The position numbers and the translations under genes are program-made. From Eubacteriales Family XIII. Incertae Sedis bacterium (GTDB taxonomy: Bacteria; Bacillota_A; Clostridia; Peptostreptococcales; Anaerovoracaceae), in assembly GCA_031278145.1 (NCBI GenBank), contig JAITLA010000215.1:1-5944 (forward strand): a stretch of 5,944 nt of DNA, written 5' to 3'. The notes under the pieces were generated by a model. The model saw only the letters and a program-made list of their open reading frames with translations, had not been told where the DNA came from and ran no database searches. Below are positions 1 through 5,798 of this stretch, piece after piece; the stretch's first letter is position 1, and the number at the start of each line of letters is the position of its first letter.

Positions 1-402
1 CCAGCCGCAGGCGGTGATCGCCCTGGAGAGCGCCGGTATGTGCGCGCCCACGGTGCCGAAGGTCATGCGCGCGAACACGGGGAAGGGGATGCCGTATTTC
101 GTGCCGGCGTGCGAGTTCAGCTGGATGGGGATCAGCACGATGATGTTGCCGAGCGCGACGTTGAGCACGGCCAGCCACGGGGAAAGCCCGAGCCCGACGA
201 GGGAGGACGCCATCGTGAAAGACGGAATGCAGACGGACATGCCGATCCAGAGGGCGGCGATGTGGTAGGTGCTCCAGTTTCTTTCGGACAGTGAGGTGGG
301 CGCCAAATCCTTGTTGTAATACTTGGAATCGATCAGCTCCGCGCGGGCCGCGTCTGTCAGTTCATACAGGCCGCCGCGCTCCTTCTGTGTGTATTTGGAC
401 AT
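1..402 (-). CDS. NCS1-family nucleobase/allantoin-type permease, N-terminal part
   Basis: This is the first 134 codons of a sodium- or proton-coupled importer of the NCS1 family, which takes up cytosine, uracil, thiamine, allantoin or hydantoins across the cytoplasmic membrane. The rest lies beyond the window edge; full-length members have about 450-500 residues and 12 helices. A hydrophilic N-terminus of about 44 residues carries the family signature N30-x-D-L-x-P35 followed by R41-x-W43. Hydrophobic segments follow at about 46-70 and 74-93. The conserved GTKYGIPFPVFAR stretch lies at 100-112, then FG at 115-116 and IPAL at 122-125. The last visible residue, W134 in ACGW, aligns from memory with the substrate-stacking Trp117 of the hydantoin transporter Mhp1. 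The start is secure: ATG lies 6 nt after GGAGG. It has its own promoter, so it is not part of the efflux operon. The substrate cannot be told from this fragment; allantoin or a related ring compound is a guess. Confidence 0.9.
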   Translation of the reverse strand, partial: MSKYTQKERGGLYELTDAARAELIDSKYYNKDLAPTSLSERNWSTYHIAALWIGMSVCIPSFTMASSLVGLGLSPWLAVLNVALGNIIVLIPIQLNSHAGTKYGIPFPVFARMTFGTVGAHIPALSRAITACGW

Positions 403-407
403 ACAAT

Positions 408-415
408 ACCTCCTA
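408..415 (-). promoter_or_regulatory. Ribosome binding site of the NCS1 permease
   Basis: On the minus strand the sequence reads TAGGAGGT, with GGAGG at 409-413 and 6 nt to the ATG at 402. This is a near-perfect Shine-Dalgarno site and fixes the start codon. Confidence 0.85.
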
Positions 416-454
416 CGTTTTTAAAGTATTATTCCGATATTCCGGCCCGATTGA

Positions 455-467
455 TCGTATGATACGA
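455..467. promoter_or_regulatory. Palindrome at the permease transcription start, possible operator
   Basis: TCGTAT (455-460) and ATACGA (462-467) form a perfect 6-bp inverted repeat around a single central G. It begins 3 bp downstream of the -10 box and covers the expected transcription start, a typical place for a repressor to block RNA polymerase. Nothing in the sequence says which regulator binds. A direct repeat TATTCC-GA-TATTCC at 430-443 lies further into the leader. Confidence 0.35.
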
Positions 468-469
468 AT

Positions 470-498
470 ATTATACAGTATGCGGAAGAGCAAGGCAA
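470..498 (-). promoter_or_regulatory. Sigma-70/SigA-type promoter of the NCS1 permease
   Basis: Read on the minus strand, the -35 box is TTGCCT (493-498, four of six consensus bases). It is followed by a 17-bp spacer and a perfect TATAAT -10 box (470-475). The expected transcription start is near 463, giving a leader of about 60 nt before the ATG at 402. It lies between the tetR-type gene and the permease, so the permease can be transcribed independently of the efflux operon. Confidence 0.65.
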
Positions 499-574
499 AT
501 GGAAATACAAGGAATTCGCAGGCGTCCGCGGGCTTGCCGTTGCCACCGGGGTCCATGGCATCGGCGCGGCCCAA

Positions 575-1225
575 TCACAGGGAAGGATCCCGCAGGCCGT
601 CACTGCGCGAGGGGGGGGGTACAATGCCCTCGAACAGCACCTTGAAAAAGGTTTCATCGGGGTTCGCGGATTCGGGAAAGCGGAAGGGCAAATCGAGAAA
701 CGTCGCGTTGCAGGAGCAGGCGGCGAAGAGGTTGAAGGCGCCGATCATGCAGGCGGCCACCGTGAAGGGGTCCGCCTCGCGGAATTCGCCGCGCGCCATG
801 CCCTCCCGCAGGAGATCGCGGAACACGCGGAATTTGAAGCTTATGATCCTGTGCGCGGCGGAGGCTATCGTCGCGTTGCCCATGAGCTCGGCGTGCAGCA
901 GCAGCTTGGGCAAGAGCTCCCGCCCCTTCGTGAGATCGGAGAGGAAATCCATCTCCATGCGCATGAAGTCGCGGATGCGCGCCGCGCAGGAGGCCTTCTT
1001 GTCGAGGCGTTCCTCGAAGGCGAGGTAGGGGCCTATCACCTTCGCGTGCAAGAGTTCCTCGAACAGGGCCTCCTTGCTTGAAAAATACTCGTACAGCGTC
1101 GCCTTCGCAAGGCCGGCGCGCGCGGCGATCTCCGACATCCGCGCGTTCGTGTAACCGTTCACGAGGAATGTTTCGAACGCCGCTTCGAATATCCGTTCCT
1201 TCTTTTGCGCTCTGCCTTCTTCCAT
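575..1225 (-). CDS. TetR/AcrR-family transcriptional regulator
   Basis: This is a 216-residue DNA-binding repressor of the TetR family, normal in length, likely a dimer that releases DNA when a ligand binds its C-terminal domain. The N-terminal helix-turn-helix domain covers about residues 8-55: an amphipathic first helix (RIFEAAFETF, 11-20), then MSEIAARAGLAKATLYEYFSS at 30-50, the typical SxxxIAxxAGxxxxTxYxYF pattern. The ligand domain, about 60-200, is helical and variable; it holds C159, C170 and C172. The start is secure because GGAGG lies 5 nt upstream of ATG; longer in-frame readings back into the RND gene are artefacts. It is the third gene of the operon, 17 bp after the RND stop, so it should be made together with the pump and probably represses the operon promoter near 5760 (inference from context). 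A nine-base C run encodes P203-P205 close to the C-terminus. Confidence 0.93.
   Translation of the reverse strand: MEEGRAQKKERIFEAAFETFLVNGYTNARMSEIAARAGLAKATLYEYFSSKEALFEELLHAKVIGPYLAFEERLDKKASCAARIRDFMRMEMDFLSDLTKGRELLPKLLLHAELMGNATIASAAHRIISFKFRVFRDLLREGMARGEFREADPFTVAACMIGAFNLFAACSCNATFLDLPFRFPESANPDETFFKVLFEGIVPPPSRSDGLRDPSL
611..619 (-). repeat. Nine-base homopolymer (C on the coding strand) in the TetR-family gene
   Basis: Nine consecutive G on the plus strand (C on the coding strand) encode Pro203-Pro205 of the regulator, 14 codons before its stop. Homopolymers of this length are prone to replication slippage and sequencing error. One C fewer would extend the protein in the next frame to a stop near 421. 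One C more would end it after only a few codons, at VPPPLAQ. Confidence 0.9.
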
Positions 1226-1230
1226 CCTTG

Positions 1231-1235
1231 CCTCC
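1231..1235 (-). promoter_or_regulatory. Ribosome binding site of the TetR-family gene
   Basis: GGAGG on the minus strand lies 5 nt before the ATG at 1225, inside the 17-bp gap after the RND stop codon (1243-1245). It decides the start of the regulator and implies efficient independent initiation at the third gene of the operon. Confidence 0.85.
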
Positions 1236-1242
1236 GAAAGTC

Positions 1243-4200
1243 CTACGCGCGGAGCATGCCGGCCGCTTCCAGCTTCTCGCGCTTCGCGGCGCGCTTTGCG
1301 GCGCGCTTTTGCTTGAAGCGCTCGCTGCGGTCGTCCACGATGGTGTAGATCACGGGCACGATGACCAGCGTGATGACCGTGGAGAAGAGCAGCCCGCCTA
1401 TGACCGTGATGCCCATCGGCGCCTGCAACTCCGCGCCCGAGCCGAGCCCGAGCGAGAGCGGCAGGAGCCCGAGGCAGGTGGTCAGCCCCGTCATGAGTAT
1501 GGGCCTGAGCCTGAAGCGGCCCGCGTTCACGATGGCCTCCTCCCGCGAATCGTAGACCGTCTTGTTTTGGTTGATGAAATCTATCAGCAATATGGAATTG
1601 TTCACGACGATGCCCGACAGCATGATGATGCCGAGGAAGGCCACGAGGGACAGCGGCGTGTTCGTGATGAAGAGCGCGAGGAAGGCGCCGGTCAGCGCGA
1701 AGGGTATGGCCAGCATGATGATGAGGGGCTGTATCAGCGATTCGAACTGCGCGGCGAGGATCATGAAGATGATCAGTATCGCCAGAAGCAGCGCGTAGAA
1801 CAGGCTCGTGAAGGATTCGACCATCTCCTCCGTTTCGCCTCCGATCCGCCACGTGTAGCCCTCGGGCATCCGGTAGGCCGAGAGCGCGGTTTCCGTATCG
1901 GCGGACACCGATTGCAGATCGCGGCCCGTCACGCCCGCGGATATCGTCGCCGTCCGGACCTGATCCTCGCGGTCGATCTGCGCCGGCGAATTGTCGTACA
2001 CCACGTCGGCGATCTCGCCCACCGTCACCGTCTGCCCCGTGGGCGCGGTCAATTCTATCTGCAGCATGTTCTCGACGGAGGCGCCGTATTCCCCGTTCAG
2101 GGAGAGCACGATGTCCGTTTCCTCGCCGCCGGATTTGAGCGTCGTGGCCGTCGTGCCCGAGAGGGCCGCGCGCAGCGACTGCGCGAGCTGGTAGGCCGTG
2201 AGCCCGTAGACGGCCGCGCTGCGGCGGTCTATGAGGACCCGTATCTCGGGGTTGCCGTCCTCCATGCTGTTTTCCACGTTCATCGTGCCGGGAACGGCGC
2301 GGAGGATGTCCTCGAAGTCGGTCGCGATCCGGCGCAGCGTGTCGAGATCGTCACCCTGCACGGATACGGAGATCGGGTTGCCGCCCATGGACATGCTCAT
2401 GGACGAGGTTTCCGTCACCGTCACCTGCGCGCCCACGACGCCGCTGAGGTCGTCCGCGATCCGGCGCACGATCTCGGCCGTGCTCTTCTCCCGGTCCCGC
2501 TTGTCCGTCAGGTTCACGGTGAGGCTCGCCGTGTTTGCGCCGCTCTCGCCAAACAGCCCGCCGCCGCCGATCTGGGTGGCGCAGCCGGTGAGCTCGGGGA
2601 CGTTTGCGGACACGTAGGCTTCGATCTCGGAAACGATGCGGTCCGCGTCGGCGACCGTCGTTCCGTAGGGCATTTCCACGTCTATGCTCAGGCTGCCCTC
2701 GTCGCTCGTGGGCAGGAGGACGCCGCCGACCATGCCGATCAGCGCGGCGGAGAGCAGGAGCAGGGCGAGCGCGCCCGCGATGATGCGCTTCCTGTGCGAG
2801 AGCGCGTAGCGCAAAAGATGCGTGTAGCCCTCGGCGAGGGCGCGTATGCCCCTTTCGAACACGGGCAGGATCGGCATCCTGCGGACGCGCCCGCGCCACA
2901 GGAAGGTATCGCCGATGTTTTCCGTCCGCATGAGCCGCGAGCACAGCATCGGCACGACGGTCAGCGCCACGAGCAGGGAGCAGAGCAGCGCGAAGCCGAT
3001 GGTGTAAGAAAACTCCTTGAAGATCATGGAGGAGATGCCCTGCACGAACACGATGGGCAGGAACACGGCGATCTTCGTCATCGTGGCCGCGAACACGGGC
3101 ATCGTGACCTCGCGCGCGCCGACAATCGACGCGTCGGCCGCCGTCGCGCCGTCGCTTCGCAGCCTGTAGATGTTCTCCATCACGACGATGGAGTCATCCA
3201 CGAGCATGCCGATGCCGACGGCGAGCCCCGAGAGGGAGAGTATGTTCATCGTGATGCCCGTGAAATACATCAGTATGAAGGTGGCGATGATCGAGGTGGG
3301 GATGGATATGGCGATGATCATCGTGGAGGCCCAGTTGCGCAGGAACACGAAGCAGACGACAATCGCGAGCAGGCAGCCCATGATCGCGGTTTCGGCCACG
3401 TTGCGGATCGAGCGGTTGATGAAGTCCGCCTGATCCATCGCGACGGAAAAGCGCAGCTCGGGATGCGCGGCGGAAAGCTTGTCGAGCGCCTCTCCGATGT
3501 CCCGCGAAACGGCCACCGTGTTGGAAACGGTCTGCTTCGTCACGCTGAGGCCGATTGCGGGCGCGCCGTCCACGCGGCCGACGGAGCTGATCTCCTTCTC
3601 CCGCTGCTCTATCTTGCCGAGGTCGCGCAGGTAGATCACCTCCCGCGTCGGGAGCGCAATCGGCAGCGCGCCCAGTTCCTCGACGGACGAAAACTCGCCC
3701 ATCGTGCGCACGATGAGCTTGCGACCGCCGCGCGTCACGTCGCCGCTCGGCAGCGCGATGTTTTCCGCCGCCAGGATCTGCGCAATCTGCGAGAGCGTGA
3801 GCCCGTATCCGGCCAGGCGCTCTTGGTTGATCTCGACGCCGATCTCCTTCTCGCGGCCGCCGAAGGCGGAGGCCGAGGCCACGCCCTCCGTGCGCTCGAT
3901 TGCGGGCAGCACCTCGTCGTCCACGATCTGTTGCAGCTCCGAGAGGGGCAGCTCGCTCGAAACGTAGATCACGGAAACGGGCATCATATCCGGGTCCATC
4001 GCGATGATCATGGGGTCCGTCGCGTCGTCGGGCAGGTAGCCGCCGATGAGGTCAACGGCCTCGCGCAGGTTCAGGCACGCGAAGTTCATGTCCGTGGAGG
4101 CCTCAAACTCCGCCATGACGATGGCCATGCTGTCCATGGACATGGATGTCATGCTCTTGATGCTCTCGACCGTCGCCACCTGCTGCTCGATGGGGCGCGT

Positions 4201-4401
4201 GAGCATGGTTTCGACCTCCGTCGGCGCGGCGTTCGGATATTGGACGACGACGATGGCATAGGGCAATTCTATCTCGGGAAAGAGATCGATGGACAGCCGC
4301 GAGAAGGAGATGGCGCCGAGCACGACGATGATCAGCATGAGCATGACCGTCGTGACGGGGCGTTTTACGGACAGTTTTGAAAAGCTCACATTTACCCCCA
4401 T
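1243..4401 (-). CDS. RND-superfamily efflux pump, inner-membrane transporter (HAE/AcrB/SwrC-like)
   Basis: This 1052-residue protein, full length for the family, exports drugs or other amphiphiles from the cytoplasmic membrane using an ion gradient. TM1 (about 15-36) follows the family start SVKRPVTT (11-18). A large extracytoplasmic porter/docking loop covers about 37-335. TM2-TM6 cover about 336-486, TM7 about 538-558, the second loop about 560-865, and TM8-TM12 about 866-1020. A basic tail contains KRAAKRAAKREK. The AcrB relay Asp407/Asp408 are present as D402/D403 in TM4 (LVDDSIVV). Arg971 and Thr978 correspond to R964 and T971. Lys940 is replaced by N934 (VVNNSILL). Met-rich stretches occur at 84-96 and 669-672. 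The start is uncertain: no ribosome binding site precedes ATG 4401, whereas GTG at 4389 has GGGGGT 4 nt upstream and would still leave a normal N-terminus. It lies 50 bp after the MFP gene and 17 bp before the regulator. Substrate unknown. Confidence 0.95.
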   Translation of the reverse strand: MGVNVSFSKLSVKRPVTTVMLMLIIVVLGAISFSRLSIDLFPEIELPYAIVVVQYPNAAPTEVETMLTRPIEQQVATVESIKSMTSMSMDSMAIVMAEFEASTDMNFACLNLREAVDLIGGYLPDDATDPMIIAMDPDMMPVSVIYVSSELPLSELQQIVDDEVLPAIERTEGVASASAFGGREKEIGVEINQERLAGYGLTLSQIAQILAAENIALPSGDVTRGGRKLIVRTMGEFSSVEELGALPIALPTREVIYLRDLGKIEQREKEISSVGRVDGAPAIGLSVTKQTVSNTVAVSRDIGEALDKLSAAHPELRFSVAMDQADFINRSIRNVAETAIMGCLLAIVVCFVFLRNWASTMIIAISIPTSIIATFILMYFTGITMNILSLSGLAVGIGMLVDDSIVVMENIYRLRSDGATAADASIVGAREVTMPVFAATMTKIAVFLPIVFVQGISSMIFKEFSYTIGFALLCSLLVALTVVPMLCSRLMRTENIGDTFLWRGRVRRMPILPVFERGIRALAEGYTHLLRYALSHRKRIIAGALALLLLSAALIGMVGGVLLPTSDEGSLSIDVEMPYGTTVADADRIVSEIEAYVSANVPELTGCATQIGGGGLFGESGANTASLTVNLTDKRDREKSTAEIVRRIADDLSGVVGAQVTVTETSSMSMSMGGNPISVSVQGDDLDTLRRIATDFEDILRAVPGTMNVENSMEDGNPEIRVLIDRRSAAVYGLTAYQLAQSLRAALSGTTATTLKSGGEETDIVLSLNGEYGASVENMLQIELTAPTGQTVTVGEIADVVYDNSPAQIDREDQVRTATISAGVTGRDLQSVSADTETALSAYRMPEGYTWRIGGETEEMVESFTSLFYALLLAILIIFMILAAQFESLIQPLIIMLAIPFALTGAFLALFITNTPLSLVAFLGIIMLSGIVVNNSILLIDFINQNKTVYDSREEAIVNAGRFRLRPILMTGLTTCLGLLPLSLGLGSGAELQAPMGITVIGGLLFSTVITLVIVPVIYTIVDDRSERFKQKRAAKRAAKREKLEAAGMLRA
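4394..4399 (-). promoter_or_regulatory. Possible internal ribosome binding site for the RND gene (GTG start at 4389)
   Basis: The minus strand reads GGGGGT, beginning at the G of the ATG at 4401. It can pair with the anti-Shine-Dalgarno sequence with one G-U pair. A GTG codon at 4387-4389 follows after 4 nt, in frame with the RND gene. The upstream ATG has no purine-rich site at the right distance. The two starts differ by four codons. Confidence 0.45.
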
Positions 4402-4451
4402 TTCAGTGGTTTTGATTTAAGCTTTGATCGAAGTAACCTCTTGGTTGCCGT
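4402..4451 (-). other. Short intergenic spacer inside the operon
   Basis: These 50 bp separate the MFP stop from the RND start and are clearly more AT-rich than either gene. I see no terminator and no convincing promoter, so the two genes are read as one transcript. An AGAGGT sequence sits too far upstream of the RND start to serve as its ribosome binding site. Confidence 0.6.
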
Positions 4452-5609
4452 TTATTCGACGATGTTGACCTTGGACGCGGTGTTGAGGTAGGACTGCCCC
4501 TCCGTGACGACGCGGGCGCCCGCCTCGAGGCCGCTCTTGATCTCGATGCGCGTACCGTTGTCCACGCCCGTGACCACGTCGTTCAGCACGACGCGGTCAC
4601 GGGCGTCGAGGCTGATCACGATCTGCCGGCCCGCGCGGATGAACACGGCCCCCGAGGGTACGGTGAGCACGCCCTCCGCCCTGTCCGCCGTGATCGTGAC
4701 CTCTGCGAACATGCCGGGCTTCACGGCCTCGTCCGGGTTTTCCAGGGTGATGACAATCGGGTAGGTGAGGGCGCCTACGGCGGGCGCGGGCGCGAGCGCC
4801 GTCACGGTTCCGTCGAACACGGCGTCCTCGGAAACCGATTTCACCCTGACCGCAATCGCGTCGCCGATCTTGACCTTGTTGATCATGTTTTCGGAAAGGC
4901 CGGTATTGATCTCCAGCTTGTCTATGTTGGAAATCGTCACGGCGGGCGCGGCCTGCGAAGCCAAGCCGCCGACGCTTATGTTCACGGAGGTGATGTGACC
5001 GCCGATGGGCGCCGTGACGACGGCGTTCGCAATCGCGTCGCTCGCGGCCGCGTAGGACTCCCGCGCCATGTCGAACGCGGACTGCGCCTGCTCGTACATC
5101 TGGAGCGCGACCGCGCCTTCCTCGTAGAGCGTCCGTATCCGCTCCAGGTTCGTCGCGGCGTCATCGTAGGCGATCTTCGCCTGATTGACGGTCGCGGCCA
5201 GCTGATTCCTATCCGTTTCGAACAGCCGGTCGCCCTTGTTCACCCGCATGCCGAGCTCCGCGTAGACCCGCGTGACCTCGCCCGCCAGCTTGGGAAACAC
5301 GATGGCCTCCTCCGTCGCCTCGAGCCGGCCCGTCAGGATCAGATCGCTGACAATGTCCTCGACGGCGGCGCGCTCGACGCGGACGTTGATCGGCGCTTCC
5401 TCGGCCGTTTCCTGCGGCGTGAGCCTGTCCGACACGATGCGAAAGCCCGCAATCGCGAGCAGGGCCAGGACGAACAGGGAGAGTATCCATTTCAATGCCC
5501 TTCCCACGCGCCGGCGCGGCGCCGCCTTCTCCGCCGCCGCGTCCGCCTCGGTCGCCGCCGCGCGCTCCGGTGCTTCTCGCTCGCTCATGTTTTCCTTGCG
5601 CATATGCAT
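4452..5609 (-). CDS. Efflux RND transporter periplasmic adaptor subunit (membrane fusion protein, HlyD/AcrA family)
   Basis: This 385-residue adaptor joins the RND pump and helps move substrate outward. A charged, Ala/Glu-rich cytoplasmic N-terminus is followed by RRRVGR and one membrane helix at about 40-58, so it is anchored by a helix and not as a lipoprotein. The first lipoyl half-motif is at about 94-133 (VFPKLAGEV, then GMRVNKGDRL). A short helical hairpin spans about 134-193, and the second half-motif about 196-230 (VTAPIGGHITSV). The beta-barrel is at about 231-305 (KPGMFAEV) and the membrane-proximal domain at about 306-385. In the hairpin tip the TolC-docking RLS motif reads R157, L161, A168, so the Ser is lost. 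The start is uncertain: M1 (5609) has its AAAGG only 2 nt away, M3 (5603) has it at 8 nt, and M8 (5588, MSEREA) has AAGGA 4 nt upstream. It is the first gene of the operon, under the promoter at 5760-5788. Confidence 0.94.
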   Translation of the reverse strand: MHMRKENMSEREAPERAAATEADAAAEKAAPRRRVGRALKWILSLFVLALLAIAGFRIVSDRLTPQETAEEAPINVRVERAAVEDIVSDLILTGRLEATEEAIVFPKLAGEVTRVYAELGMRVNKGDRLFETDRNQLAATVNQAKIAYDDAATNLERIRTLYEEGAVALQMYEQAQSAFDMARESYAAASDAIANAVVTAPIGGHITSVNISVGGLASQAAPAVTISNIDKLEINTGLSENMINKVKIGDAIAVRVKSVSEDAVFDGTVTALAPAPAVGALTYPIVITLENPDEAVKPGMFAEVTITADRAEGVLTVPSGAVFIRAGRQIVISLDARDRVVLNDVVTGVDNGTRIEIKSGLEAGARVVTEGQSYLNTASKVNIVE

Positions 5610-5611
5610 TG

Positions 5612-5616
5612 CCTTT
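5612..5616 (-). promoter_or_regulatory. Candidate ribosome binding site of the MFP gene
   Basis: AAAGG on the minus strand lies 8 nt before the ATG at 5603 and only 2 nt before the ATG at 5609. Spacing favours the third codon of the longest reading. A second candidate, AAGGA at 5593-5597, would serve the ATG at 5588. The sequence does not settle which is used. Confidence 0.4.
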
Positions 5617-5675
5617 CTCTTTCATATGTGATACTATAGAATACAAGTGTTTGCCGGCCGCTCGTTTTGCGCGGA

Positions 5676-5710
5676 CGGCGGTGAAAACCCGCCGCGCCGC
5701 AGGCTGCGGC
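5676..5710 (-). promoter_or_regulatory. Two GC-rich hairpins in the leader of the efflux operon
   Basis: CGGCGG (5676-5681) pairs with CCGCCG (5689-5694) around a 7-nt loop. GCCGC (5696-5700) pairs with GCGGC (5706-5710) around a 5-nt loop. Both would form in the transcript between the promoter and the MFP start. Neither is followed by a T run on either strand, so they are not intrinsic terminators. In GC-rich DNA such small stems arise easily, so a regulatory role is only possible. Confidence 0.35.
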
Positions 5711-5734
5711 ACCGCATTATCGGCTGAATTTCAC

Positions 5735-5752
5735 GCCGACCCGCCGGTCGGC
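5735..5752. promoter_or_regulatory. Perfect 7-bp inverted repeat at the 5' end of the efflux transcript
   Basis: GCCGACC (5735-5741) and GGTCGGC (5746-5752) are separated by CGCC. The repeat begins immediately downstream of the expected start point (near 5753) of the efflux promoter. It could act as an operator for the TetR-type regulator or as a protective hairpin at the 5' end of the mRNA. No T tract follows it on either strand, which argues against a terminator. Confidence 0.45.
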
Positions 5753-5754
5753 AA

Positions 5755-5775
5755 GTATTAGTTTATCGCCAATAC
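5755..5775. promoter_or_regulatory. Interrupted inverted repeat spanning the efflux -10 box, candidate TetR operator
   Basis: GTATT (5755-5759) and AATAC (5771-5775) are inverted copies 11 bp apart that enclose the -10 box at 5760-5765. A repressor dimer bound here would cover the -10 region. The arms are only 5 bp, so chance is a real possibility. CAAGTAT also occurs as a direct repeat at 5752-5758 and 5786-5792. Confidence 0.3.
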
Positions 5776-5788
5776 CTGAATATGTCAA
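5760..5788 (-). promoter_or_regulatory. Promoter of the MFP-RND-tetR efflux operon
   Basis: Read on the minus strand, a perfect -35 box TTGACA (5783-5788) is followed by exactly 17 bp and TAAACT (5760-5765, four of six consensus bases). Transcription should start near 5753, leaving a leader of about 145 nt before the MFP gene. It is the only good promoter I find upstream of the three minus-strand genes. A TATAGT at about 5632-5637 has no matching -35 box. The -35 box ends 10 bp before the nth start codon on the opposite strand. Confidence 0.7.
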
Positions 5789-5798
5789 GTATATTTTT

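Noticed and set aside
499..574. Intrinsic terminator after the TetR-type gene
   Set aside because: An imperfect stem (GCAAGC with GCCTGC on the minus strand) is followed by only a mixed GAATTCCTTGTATTT sequence and not a run of T. It is too weak to call, although some terminator would be expected before the permease promoter.
421..657. Small minus-strand reading frame of 78 codons overlapping the end of the regulator gene
   Set aside because: There is no ribosome binding site or family resemblance. It is only of interest as the frame that would be entered if the nine-base C tract lost one base.
1226..1852. A 209-codon N-terminal extension of the TetR-family frame into the RND gene
   Set aside because: The extension is His/Arg-rich shadow sequence from another frame of the RND gene. 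The ATG at 1225 has a strong ribosome binding site and starts exactly where TetR family proteins begin.
1078..4380. A 1100-codon open reading frame on the plus strand opposite the RND gene
   Set aside because: Its product is low in hydrophobic residues and dominated by Arg, His, Asp, Glu and Gln, with no recognisable domain. It mirrors a GC-rich coding sequence on the other strand, which seldom gives stop codons in this frame. The minus-strand RND protein explains the region fully.
4408..4436. Dyad around the AAGCTT sequence in the MFP-RND spacer
   Set aside because: The arms match imperfectly in an AT-rich spacer and there is no promoter or T run to give it meaning.
5620..5643. Second efflux promoter at the TATAGT near 5632-5637
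   Set aside because: No acceptable -35 box lies 16-18 bp upstream. The TTGACA promoter at 5760-5788 is much better.
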